Below are positions 33,815-41,737 of a stretch of 51,754 nt of DNA, in pieces (the stretch's first letter is position 1; each line of letters begins with the position of its first letter). The position numbers and the translations under genes are program-made. This stretch comes from JBMYTN01 sp049604415 (GTDB lineage Bacteria; Pseudomonadota; Alphaproteobacteria; Rhodospirillales; Rhodospirillaceae): the NCBI GenBank assembly GCA_049604415.1, contig JBMYTN010000030.1:1-51754 (forward strand), written 5' to 3'. The notes under the pieces were generated by a model that was given only the letters and a program-made list of their open reading frames with translations, did no database searches and had not been told where the DNA came from.

Positions 33815-35064
33815 TGGGCGCCCCGTCTGCTGCACAGGCAGGAACCTCTGGCGTGGTGATCATCGGCGCGGGACAGGCGGGCTATCAAACAGCGGAATCC
33901 TTGCGGCAAAGCGGCTATGAGCATCCGATCACCTTGCTGGGGGCGGAACCTCACTCGCCCTATAGCCGCCCGCCGCTTTCCAAAGCCTATCTGCTGGGCG
34001 AAACCGACCAGGAGCGCCTGTTGTTTCGCGCTCCGGCGTTCTATACCGACCGGAATATTGATCTCCGGCTGAACTGCACGGTCGCAGCGATTGACCGGGC
34101 TGCCAAGACCGTCACCTTGGCCGAGGGCGAGACGCTGGGCTATGACCATCTGGTGATCGCAACCGGCGCGACGCCACGCATTTTGCCCCTGCCCGGCGCA
34201 GAGCTTGAGGGGGTCTACAGCCTAAAAACCCTGGCCGATGTGGAGCAGATCGAAGCTGCCCTGCCGGGCATCGAGAGCGTCGCCGTCATTGGCGCTGGCT
34301 TCATTGGTTTGGAATTCGCTGCCGTGGCCCGCAAGCTCGGCAAGGCTGTCACGGTCCTGGAAGCCGCCCCCCGGGTGATGGGCCGAGTGGTGCCGCCGGA
34401 ACTCTCAGCCTTTTTCGAAGCCGAACACCGCGCCCAGGACGTCACCTTGCACTGTGAGGTGCGCATCGAGGCTCTGCTGCCCGGCGAAGATGGTCGCCTG
34501 GGGTCTATTCAGCTGGCCGATGGCAGCCAAGTCCCGGCGCAGATGGTCATTGTCGGCATTGGCGTGACGCCCAATGTGGGTTTGGCCGAAGCCGCCGGAC
34601 TGGCCTGTGACAATGGTATTCTGGTGAACGACCGCTGCCAAACCGACGATCCGGCCATTTTCGCCGCTGGAGATTGTGCGTCCTCGGCCCATCCCTTTGC
34701 GGGCGGCCAGATCCGTCTGGAATCGGTTCAGAATGCGTCCGACCAGGGCAAAGTGATCGCCTCGGTGATCACCGGCGGCGACAAACGCAATGACATCGTG
34801 CCTTGGTTCTGGTCGGACCAATATGACCTGAAGCTGCAAATGGCCGGTCTGCATGCGGGCTGTGACCATGCGGTGATGCGCGGCAACCCGGAAGACCGCA
34901 AGTTTTCGATCTTCCATTTCCGGGGTACAGAACTTCGGGCCGTGGACTCCGTCAACCGCCCCTCCGATCACATCCAAGGTCGGAAGCTGATGACTGCCGG
35001 GGTGTCACCCAGCCCGGAGCAGGCTGCGGACCCAGCCTTCAAACTGACCAGCCTGCTGAAATAG
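33814..35064 (+). CDS. NAD(P)H-ferredoxin reductase of the P450 system
   Basis: The 416-residue flavoprotein belongs to the putidaredoxin reductase family: an N-terminal FAD motif VVIIGAGQAGYQTAESL, a second Rossmann motif AVIGAGFIGLEFAAV for NADH near the middle, the FAAGDCAS motif binding FAD ribityl, and a C-terminal domain with WFWSDQYDLKLQMAG. It would pass electrons from NADH to the ferredoxin and then the P450. ATG 33814 overlaps the ferredoxin stop (TGATG), which implies coupling. A longer open frame from 33607 runs through the ferredoxin gene and is rejected. Confidence 0.95.
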   Translation: MGAPSAAQAGTSGVVIIGAGQAGYQTAESLRQSGYEHPITLLGAEPHSPYSRPPLSKAYLLGETDQERLLFRAPAFYTDRNIDLRLNCTVAAIDRAAKTVTLAEGETLGYDHLVIATGATPRILPLPGAELEGVYSLKTLADVEQIEAALPGIESVAVIGAGFIGLEFAAVARKLGKAVTVLEAAPRVMGRVVPPELSAFFEAEHRAQDVTLHCEVRIEALLPGEDGRLGSIQLADGSQVPAQMVIVGIGVTPNVGLAEAAGLACDNGILVNDRCQTDDPAIFAAGDCASSAHPFAGGQIRLESVQNASDQGKVIASVITGGDKRNDIVPWFWSDQYDLKLQMAGLHAGCDHAVMRGNPEDRKFSIFHFRGTELRAVDSVNRPSDHIQGRKLMTAGVSPSPEQAADPAFKLTSLLK

Positions 35065-35066
35065 GC

Positions 35067-36035
35067 CTATGTGGACGCAGCCTTAAAGAAGCTATTGAAA
35101 TAGTCGCCGCGCTCAATGCGGTGTTCCAACGCAAATCCCCGGCTCAAGAACCACTCCTGAACCTGGAGATCCGTATTCTGCTCGGTTTCGATCATGACGA
35201 AGGGTTGGCAGTCCAAAATCAGGGATTCCGCACCAGCGAGAACATCCAGCTCGGCCCCATCCACATCCACTTTGAGAAAATCGATCGGTTCTGAGATCAA
35301 ACTGGACAAGGATCGCTCTGGAACGGTCGCATCGGCAAAGCTCCGTAGTAATCCGTTCTGCTTGCCAACAAAGGCTGTGTGGCATTGGACTGAACTATTA
35401 CCAGGATTGTTGGCAGCAACGGTTCGATCCAGGATCGGATGCATTGAAGGATCCGCTTCGATCAAAATCAGCTTTGTCGGCTGGAAATTCTGCAAGAAAT
35501 AAGCACTGTGATTGCCGCACAAAACGCCGACCTCGACCATCACTTCGGGCTTTTTCAACACGCTATTCAGGTAGCGCAACTCCTCCAGTTCGGTCAGTTC
35601 TCCTGCACAATGGGCCGCCCCAGTTTCAATCATTTGAGTAGTGTGCGCACTTAATGGAAAGCGATAGGTCACACCGTCCACATTGAGAGTGGCCAACTCT
35701 TCACCACGCATCATGAAGTTAGCGAAACATGCCAAACGTGTGGTTATTTCTAAAGGGTGCAGGTAGTCCGCCTGCATGAGGGCCAAATAGCTTTCTTTAA
35801 AGCAGCGGGCGCTGAGGGCGACGAACCCAAGAAGAACCTGAACATGGGCATTCTGCGGTGCCCTATCAGCCAACCGCCGCGCTGCTATTAGAGCCTCGGT
35901 GGGCATCCCAATGCGTTGATCACGGATCCAAAGCTCTCGAACCTTGTGATAGGCCGAAGTAAGATCCTCATCCCAAAGTGACTCACTGGCCACGGACACT
36001 GTAGCTTGTTCGGCTTGGGTAGCATCGTCGCCCAT
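35067..36035 (-). CDS. FkbM-family methyltransferase with N-terminal TPR-like region
   Basis: The 322-residue protein has a C-terminal FkbM-type S-adenosylmethionine methyltransferase domain: VMVEVGVLCGNHSAYFLQN as SAM-binding loop, LILIEADPSMHPIL, and IDFLKVDVDGAELDVLAGAE. The first 110 or so residues (ALIAARRLADRAPQNAHVQ and LLGFVALSARCFKESYLAL) look like TPR helices. The start is uncertain: ATG 36035 has a GAGGAA site; ATG 36065 and GTG 36089 are in frame. Base composition is lower in GC than its neighbours (three lines counted by hand gave 43-55%), suggesting transfer. Methylation target unknown; such proteins often modify glycans. Confidence 0.8.
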   Translation of the reverse strand: MGDDATQAEQATVSVASESLWDEDLTSAYHKVRELWIRDQRIGMPTEALIAARRLADRAPQNAHVQVLLGFVALSARCFKESYLALMQADYLHPLEITTRLACFANFMMRGEELATLNVDGVTYRFPLSAHTTQMIETGAAHCAGELTELEELRYLNSVLKKPEVMVEVGVLCGNHSAYFLQNFQPTKLILIEADPSMHPILDRTVAANNPGNSSVQCHTAFVGKQNGLLRSFADATVPERSLSSLISEPIDFLKVDVDGAELDVLAGAESLILDCQPFVMIETEQNTDLQVQEWFLSRGFALEHRIERGDYFNSFFKAAST

Positions 36036-36104
36036 GCAGTCCCATTCCTCATGCTGAGCGGCCATCCTGATGGAAACAGATCCTAGCACATATGAAACGA
36101 CACG

Positions 36105-36539
36105 CTAATGGCGGTCAGGGGTCAGGACGAAATCCCGATAGGCCATATCCTCCTCCAAGATATGATGCACCAGCCAATCCTGCAGGAAGCCATTGACCAG
36201 ATCGGAAATCTGGAATGGGCTTTCAGCGGCCCGGCGATAGGTCGCCTTGACCGTATGGACCCATTCCTCAAAATTCCGGTGGCCCTTCATATGCTCTTCC
36301 AGGTCGGGATAGCCGCCCTGGCGCATCAGCTCTTCTTCGCGGGCGAAGTGGTTCTTGGCATAGTCCTCCAGCCGGTTGAGGATCTCGCCCAACAGCCCGT
36401 CTGTGATGTCGGCTTGATCAAGCTCATTGATCAGGGCGAACAGGCCTTGGTGGTCGGCATCGACCACCGGATGGCCGACCCGATAGGCCTCGATCCAGAC
36501 GAACTTCGGATCCCCAGATCCTGACACAGGTCCCGCCAT
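36105..36539 (-). CDS. Bacteriohemerythrin
   Basis: This 144-residue single-domain hemerythrin carries a di-iron site that binds oxygen (or nitric oxide) in the cytoplasm. All seven metal ligands are visible: His30 (DADHQGLF), His64 and Glu68 (HFAREE), His83 and His87 (HMKGH), His126 and Asp131 (HILEED). It is flanked by the FkbM gene and by the TRAP operon on the same strand, 47 bases after the dctM stop, with a GGAGGA site before ATG 36539. Whether it is co-transcribed with dctM is unclear. An oxygen-supply role for the neighbouring ring-cleavage dioxygenases and P450 is possible but unproved. Confidence 0.93.
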   Translation of the reverse strand: MAGPVSGSGDPKFVWIEAYRVGHPVVDADHQGLFALINELDQADITDGLLGEILNRLEDYAKNHFAREEELMRQGGYPDLEEHMKGHRNFEEWVHTVKATYRRAAESPFQISDLVNGFLQDWLVHHILEEDMAYRDFVLTPDRH

Positions 36540-36586
36540 GGGCTGGTCCTCCTTTCCAACAAATCTTTTCTAAAGCAGTCCCTGTT

Positions 36587-37873
36587 CTACAGCAGTCCCA
36601 AGGCCAGCCAGGGGAACAGGATCAGCAGCGCCAGCCGGACAAAATCAGAAATCACAAAGGGCACCACGCCTTTGAAAATCTCGGCAATGGGCACATCGGG
36701 GGCGACGGATTTGATGACAAAGACATTCATCCCCACCGGCGGCGTGATCAGCCCAAGCTCAACGGTGATCACGGTGATGACCCCAAACCAGATTGGATCA
36801 AAGCCAGCCTGGATGATCACCGGGATGACCACCGGGACCGTCAGCAGCAGCATGGCGATGCTGTCCATGACGCAGCCCAGCAGCATGTAGAGCAGCAGCA
36901 CCATCATCAGAATGGCGAAGGGCGGCAGGTTCATGCTGACCACCAGTTCGGTCAGCGAGAACGAAATCCGGGAGACCGAGAGGAAATAGCCGAAGATTTC
37001 GGCCCCGACGATCATGAAAAAGATCATCGCCGACAGGAACAGGGTTTCCTCAATGGCGTCCTTGAAATCCTTCCAGCTCATCTTGCGGTAAACCGCGATG
37101 ACAAAGGTCCCCAAGGCCCCAAAGGCCGCCGCTTGGCTCGGTGTGAACAGGCTGCCATAAATGCCGCCAATGATCAGGGCGAAGATGGCGGCAAAGCCCG
37201 CCAGGCCTTTCAGGCCGACGATCTTTTGCCACAGGGTGGTCGGCTCGCCCGGTTGGGCCAGACCGGGGCGCAGGCGCACGGTCACGGCGATGGCGGCGCA
37301 ATAGAGCAGCAGGCCAAGGATCCCGGGGATCACCCCAGCGATGAACATATCGCCCACCGATTGTTCGGTGATCAGGGCATAAAGCAGCAAGGCGATGGAG
37401 GGCGGGATCATAATCCCCAAGGTGCCCCCGGCGGCCAAAGTGCCAGTGGCCAAGGAGGGCGCATAGCCATTCTTGCGCATTTCCGGCAAGGCCACCCGGG
37501 ACATGGAGGCCGCCGTGGCCAGAGAAGATCCGGAGATGGCGGAAAACACCCCGCAGGAGGACACCGCCGCCAGGGCCATGCCACCGCGCCAGGCCCCGAA
37601 CAAGGTCTTTGCCCCGGAAAACAGCTCTGAGGACATATTGGCCTTGGAGGCAAACACGCCCATCAGAATGAACATCGGGACCGGGCTGAAGGCATAGTTC
37701 GACAGGGTCTCGAACGGGCCGCTATCCAGGATGGTGAAGGCCGCATCAAAGGAGACGATGAGGCCGAAGCCGACAAAGCCAGTCACGGCCATGGCCAGGG
37801 CGATGGGCATGCGAAAGGCGATCATCGCCAGCATGCCAACAATGCACAAAGTGCCAATCAGGGGGGCGCTCAT
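36587..37873 (-). CDS. dctM: TRAP transporter large permease subunit DctM
   Basis: DctM is the ion-coupled membrane transport subunit of a tripartite ATP-independent periplasmic transporter. The 428-residue protein has about twelve hydrophobic segments and family signatures such as ISGSSLATAASMSRVALPEM, GTLAAGGTLGIMIPPSI and GLITPPVGMNVFVI. It overlaps dctQ by 4 bases. The operon position, downstream of ligABC and with dctP, suggests uptake of protocatechuate or a related aromatic or ring-cleavage acid. The substrate cannot be read from this subunit. Confidence 0.93.
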   Translation of the reverse strand: MSAPLIGTLCIVGMLAMIAFRMPIALAMAVTGFVGFGLIVSFDAAFTILDSGPFETLSNYAFSPVPMFILMGVFASKANMSSELFSGAKTLFGAWRGGMALAAVSSCGVFSAISGSSLATAASMSRVALPEMRKNGYAPSLATGTLAAGGTLGIMIPPSIALLLYALITEQSVGDMFIAGVIPGILGLLLYCAAIAVTVRLRPGLAQPGEPTTLWQKIVGLKGLAGFAAIFALIIGGIYGSLFTPSQAAAFGALGTFVIAVYRKMSWKDFKDAIEETLFLSAMIFFMIVGAEIFGYFLSVSRISFSLTELVVSMNLPPFAILMMVLLLYMLLGCVMDSIAMLLLTVPVVIPVIIQAGFDPIWFGVITVITVELGLITPPVGMNVFVIKSVAPDVPIAEIFKGVVPFVISDFVRLALLILFPWLALGLL

Positions 37874-38379
37874 GGGCGTTTTCCGCTTTCCAAGAAATAT
37901 TCATAAGCCACCAGGAAACCCCGCAGGGCCAAAACGGCAGCACCGAAAGCCGCAACCCACTGGAACAGATAGAGCGGGATCTGCAGGTCTTGGGTGGTTT
38001 GATAGTGGTTGGAGGGGTCAAGGGCGTTTTCGGTAAAGCCGATCGCCATGCCCAAACCCAACAGGCCAAAGCCAAAAATGTAGACCGCTGAGAGGATGCC
38101 CTTGATCCGCTCGGGCAGGTTTTCCGTGAACAGATCCACGATCACCTGACCCCGGGCCACCGAATAGGGCAGCGAGAACAGCACCATGATCAGCAGGCTG
38201 TATTTGACCAGCTCGACACCGCCATAGAAGGTGATGTCCACTGCGCCGCCCGTGGCCCGGAACAGCAATCCGGTCATGACGTCGACAATGACCACCACCA
38301 CCATGCCAACCAACATCGCTCCGGCAATGATGTGCATGGCGTGGGCCAGCCGATGGGCCCAATCCATTAACCTGCGCAT
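37870..38379 (-). CDS. dctQ: TRAP transporter small permease subunit DctQ
   Basis: DctQ is the small four-helix membrane subunit that pairs with DctM. From ATG 38379 the protein is 169 residues with four hydrophobic segments, beginning MRRLMDWAHRLAHAMH. I chose this start because a GGAAAGG site precedes it; earlier in-frame starts at 38451 and 38496 lie within the region of the dctP terminator and lack ribosome sites. The stop overlaps dctM. Sequence similarity within this family is low, so the call rests partly on position. Confidence 0.88.
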   Translation of the reverse strand: MRRLMDWAHRLAHAMHIIAGAMLVGMVVVVIVDVMTGLLFRATGGAVDITFYGGVELVKYSLLIMVLFSLPYSVARGQVIVDLFTENLPERIKGILSAVYIFGFGLLGLGMAIGFTENALDPSNHYQTTQDLQIPLYLFQWVAAFGAAVLALRGFLVAYEYFLESGKRP

Positions 38380-38477
38380 GGCACCTTTCCCATTGGTCGG
38401 GGGTCCCGAGGACGGGATCACCCTTGGAAGACTGTCAGCGATTGTCCCCATTGCGCGGCCCTGAGACCAGGACCAAG

Positions 38478-38540
38478 AAAAAGGGAGAGGAGCCAAGGAC
38501 CCGTCAGGGGAAAACGATCCTTGTACAGCGCTCCTCTCCC
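38478..38540 (-). terminator. Strong hairpin between dctP and dctQ
   Basis: On the minus strand an 11-bp perfect stem (GGGAGAGGAGC with GCTCCTCTCCC; 38530-38540 with 38483-38493) is followed by TTTTT. Inside it, a second pairing CAAGGA/TCCTTG can form. It lies 37 bases after the dctP stop and inside the same operon, so it would partly stop transcription after dctP and lower dctQM expression relative to the binding protein. Confidence 0.8.
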
Positions 38541-38576
38541 TCCGGGGCTTTCTCCCGGATACGCTGCGGGCGGCTG

Positions 38577-39614
38577 CTATTTGGCGCAGGTCCCGGCCAG
38601 CTCTTGGGCCCGGGCATAGACCGCCTTGCCAGGCAGGCCACGGTCTTCCAAGGCATCGACATAAGCCGTGATGGTTTCTTCGATCACCGGCTTCCAGGCT
38701 TCGTTTTCGATGCCGCCTTCGACGGTATAGATCTCGTGACCGGCCTCTTCGGCGGCCGCACGGCCTTTGACATCCAGGGCGTCAAACACCGTTCCAGCGG
38801 TTTTGGCCCAGGCCTGACCGGAGGCCTCATCAATGATTGCCTTCAGATCATCGGGCATGGCGTCGTAAACATCTTTGTTCATGGTGACGATGAAGGCCAG
38901 GGTGTAGAGGCCGCCGACCTCGGTGTGGTAATTGGCCAGCTCGTTCAAGCGAAACACCAAAGCCCCTTCCCAAGGCAGCGCCACGCCATCGATCACGCCG
39001 CGCTGCATGGCCGGATAGGATTCCGGTGCCGGCATGCCCACCGGCTGGGCCCCCAGACGCTCTAGCATGCCACCGACCAGAGTGGTCGGGCGGCGCACCC
39101 GCATGCCCGCAAAGTCTTCCGGCACTTTGACCAGCTTGTCCTTGGTGTGGATCAGACCCGGACCATGGGTGAACAGGAACAGCGGCTTGGTGTCGGCGAA
39201 TTCCTGGTCAAAATGGCCCTCATCCATCAGGCTCTGGATGATGCAGGAGCCATGGACGCCATTTTCCACCAAGCCCGGAACCTCAACCAGCTGAGCCAGG
39301 GGGAAGCGGTTTGCGGTATAGCCCAGCACGGTGGCGGTCATATCGGCGATCCGGTTCTTCACCGCATCATATTGGGCCGGTGGCTTGGCCAGGGTCGCGG
39401 AGGGATAGACCTCAACGGCGATCCGGCCCCCGGATTTTTCCTGAACATCATCGGCCCAGGCCTGGAACAGGTTTTTATGGGTCGAGGCCACGGCGGGCCA
39501 GAAATGGGCAAAGCGCAGAGTCACATCCGCCGCCGAGGCGCTGGGAATGGCAGCGCCCAAAGCGCCGAGGGCAACGGCTCCGGCAAGGGCCGTACGGGTC
39601 AAGGTGTTCAGCAT
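38577..39614 (-). CDS. dctP: TRAP transporter periplasmic solute-binding protein DctP
   Basis: The 345-residue protein captures the substrate for the TRAP system. A signal peptide (MLNTLTRTALAGAVALGALG..., cleavage after SASA, residue 28) is followed by DVTLRFAHFWP and the family core KVPEDFAGMRVRRPT containing the arginine that usually binds the substrate carboxylate. The start ATG 39614 has a GGGAGGA site. It lies 118 bases after the aldo/keto reductase gene; that gap contains an imperfect inverted repeat, so a separate promoter is possible. Substrate inferred from operon: an aromatic or dicarboxylic acid. Confidence 0.92.
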   Translation of the reverse strand: MLNTLTRTALAGAVALGALGAAIPSASAADVTLRFAHFWPAVASTHKNLFQAWADDVQEKSGGRIAVEVYPSATLAKPPAQYDAVKNRIADMTATVLGYTANRFPLAQLVEVPGLVENGVHGSCIIQSLMDEGHFDQEFADTKPLFLFTHGPGLIHTKDKLVKVPEDFAGMRVRRPTTLVGGMLERLGAQPVGMPAPESYPAMQRGVIDGVALPWEGALVFRLNELANYHTEVGGLYTLAFIVTMNKDVYDAMPDDLKAIIDEASGQAWAKTAGTVFDALDVKGRAAAEEAGHEIYTVEGGIENEAWKPVIEETITAYVDALEDRGLPGKAVYARAQELAGTCAK

Positions 39615-39732
39615 GGTGTCCTCCCTTTGAACTCAGTTGTTTCTTGGTTGCGCCCCTCTGGCCACCAGGCCGCAGGGACGTACAGATCTCAGATCGGGAA
39701 CCACCGCATTGGTGGCGGTTCCGGAACAGGGG

Positions 39733-40725
39733 TTACGCAAACATCTCCGTATCCACATCCGCCTGGGCCCCCGCCGGATAGCGCGGGCCGGTGACAGTGC
39801 TGTTGTTGATGCGGGCTTCCAAACGGGCGATCAGATCGCCGGGCAAGGACAGAGGTCCGGCGGCGATGTTGTCGCGCAAATGTCCCAAATCCGTGGTGCC
39901 GGGGATGGCATGGATGTGGTTGCCCTTCCCGAGAACCCAGGCCAAGGCGATTTGGGCCATGGTGACGCCGGTTTCGGCGGCGGCCTGTTCCATCACATCG
40001 AGCAGCGCCAGGTTTTGGCCATAGGCCTCGGGCTGGAAGCGCGGCATGCCCCGGCGAATGTCATTGTCCGGCAGACCGGACAGGTCGCGCAGAGTTCCGG
40101 TCAAAAACCCCCTCGCCACCGGGCTGAAGGCAACAAAGGCAATGCCAAGATCCTGGCAGGCCTGCAGAACCGCGATCTCCGCTTCCCGGCTCCAGAGGGA
40201 ATATTCCGTCTGCAGGGCGGCAATGGGATGGACCGCATGGGCCTTGCGCAGGGTCTCTGCCCCCATCTCCGACAGGCCGATGGCGCGGATTTTGCCCGCT
40301 GCGATCAGATCCACCAGAGCGCCAACGCTCTCCTCAATGGGCACGGTCCGGTCGAGGCGGTGCAGGTAATAAAGATCGATGACCTCGGTGCGCAGTCTTT
40401 GCAGCGCGGCCTCGCAGGTCGCCTTGATGGTTTCCGGACGGCCATCAATCACCCGCTTGCCATCCGGCCCCCGACCCAGGACGCATTTGCTGGCCAAGAG
40501 GTAGTCCGCCCGGCGGTGGCCGACGGCCTCGCCAATCAGGGTCTCATTGGCGCCAAAGCCATAAAGGGCGGCGGTGTCGAAATGGTCATAGCCCAGATCC
40601 AGTGCTTCATTGAGCAGCGTGATCGCCGCACTGCGCTCCGGCGGCACCCCATAGGCATGGGACAGGTTCATACAGCCCAACCCAATGGGGTTTACCGTGA
40701 AAGGTCCTATGGCCCGTTTCTGCAT
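39733..40725 (-). CDS. Aldo/keto reductase
   Basis: This 330-residue (beta/alpha)8 NADPH-dependent oxidoreductase has the catalytic tetrad Asp50, Tyr55 (DTAALYG), Lys80 (LASKC) and His122 (YLHRLD). It most resembles the YakC/pyridoxal-reductase-like branch, beginning MQKRAIGPFTVNPIGLGCMN. The start ATG 40725 has a GGGGGAG site and follows the ligC stop by 31 bases; an upstream extension of the frame overlaps ligC and is rejected. No aldo/keto reductase step is required in the known 4,5-cleavage route, so its role is open: an aromatic aldehyde or a ring-cleavage aldehyde are candidates. Confidence 0.9.
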   Translation of the reverse strand: MQKRAIGPFTVNPIGLGCMNLSHAYGVPPERSAAITLLNEALDLGYDHFDTAALYGFGANETLIGEAVGHRRADYLLASKCVLGRGPDGKRVIDGRPETIKATCEAALQRLRTEVIDLYYLHRLDRTVPIEESVGALVDLIAAGKIRAIGLSEMGAETLRKAHAVHPIAALQTEYSLWSREAEIAVLQACQDLGIAFVAFSPVARGFLTGTLRDLSGLPDNDIRRGMPRFQPEAYGQNLALLDVMEQAAAETGVTMAQIALAWVLGKGNHIHAIPGTTDLGHLRDNIAAGPLSLPGDLIARLEARINNSTVTGPRYPAGAQADVDTEMFA

Positions 40726-40756
40726 CGATCCGCTCCCCCGTCGTCCCGCGCCGCGC

Positions 40757-41701
40757 TCAGCCGAAGCTCTGTTCGATGCGGTCCAGGGTCTGCATCGCCG
40801 CCAGACATTGATCGACCGAGCCATTGGGCTCCCGGCCTTCGCGGATGGCGGCAATGAATTCCCGGTCAATCAGTTCAATGCCATTGTTCGACACCGCGAC
40901 CCCGGACAGGTCGATGGGCTCTTCCTTGCCGTTGAACAGGTCGTCATAGCGGGCGATGTAGGTGCCGTTGTCGCAGATGTAGCGGAAATAGGTCCCCAGC
41001 GGCCCGTCATTGTTAAAGGACAGCGAGAGCGTGCAAACGGCCCCGGATGGGGTGGCCATGCCAATGGCCATATCCATGGCAATGCCCAGCTCTGGATGGA
41101 TCGGGCCTTGCACACCAAACACCCGGTCTGCGGTTTCGCCAGTTTGATATTGGAACAGATCGACACTGTGGCAGGCATGGTGCCAGAGCAGATGATCGGT
41201 CCAGGTCCGGGGCTCGCCCAGCGCATTGAGATTGGAGCGGCGGAAGAAATAAGTCTGAATATCCATCTGCTGGATTTTCAGCTCACCGGCTTTGATCTTG
41301 TTGTGCACCCATTGGTGGGACGGATTGAAGCGCCGCACATGCCCGGCCATGGCCACCAGACCGGTTTCCTGGCGGGTTTTCACCAGAGCCTCAGAGTCCG
41401 CCAAATTGTCGGCCATCGGGATTTCGACCAGCACATGCTTGCCCGCCTTAAGGCATTGGATCGCCTGGGCCGCATGCACCGGTGTCGGGGTGGCCAGGAT
41501 GACCGCATCCACATCCTCCCGGGCCAGGCTTTCCGCCAGATCCTTGGTCGCATGGGGAATGCCGCGCCCTGCGGCAAAGCCGTCAATATCGTCCGGACCG
41601 CCCCCGACCACCGAGGTCACGGTGACCCCGTCAATCTTGGCCAAGGCGTCCAGATGCTTGCGTCCAAAGGCACCAGCGGCACCGGCTACACATAATCTCA
41701 T
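40757..41701 (-). CDS. ligC: 4-carboxy-2-hydroxymuconate-6-semialdehyde dehydrogenase LigC
   Basis: LigC oxidises the hemiacetal of the ring-cleavage product to 2-pyrone-4,6-dicarboxylate with NADP+. The 314-residue protein is a Gfo/Idh/MocA-type enzyme: Rossmann motif GAAGAFGRKHLDAL near residues 7-20, the segment HVLVEIPMADNLADSEAL where the common EKP triplet reads EIP (Glu93-Ile94-Pro95), and the conserved LLWHHACHSVDLFQYQTGE region. It sits directly after ligB with 36 bases between and a GGGAGAA ribosome site, giving the order ligA-ligB-ligC. Confidence 0.92.
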   Translation of the reverse strand: MRLCVAGAAGAFGRKHLDALAKIDGVTVTSVVGGGPDDIDGFAAGRGIPHATKDLAESLAREDVDAVILATPTPVHAAQAIQCLKAGKHVLVEIPMADNLADSEALVKTRQETGLVAMAGHVRRFNPSHQWVHNKIKAGELKIQQMDIQTYFFRRSNLNALGEPRTWTDHLLWHHACHSVDLFQYQTGETADRVFGVQGPIHPELGIAMDMAIGMATPSGAVCTLSLSFNNDGPLGTYFRYICDNGTYIARYDDLFNGKEEPIDLSGVAVSNNGIELIDREFIAAIREGREPNGSVDQCLAAMQTLDRIEQSFG

Positions 41702-41737
41702 CGACCCGTTCTCCCCTAAACCCTCACCACAGGACCC

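Noticed and set aside
39615..39732. Inverted repeat between the aldo/keto reductase and dctP genes as a terminator
   Set aside because: Stem is imperfect and there is no T-run; noted only as a possible break in the operon.
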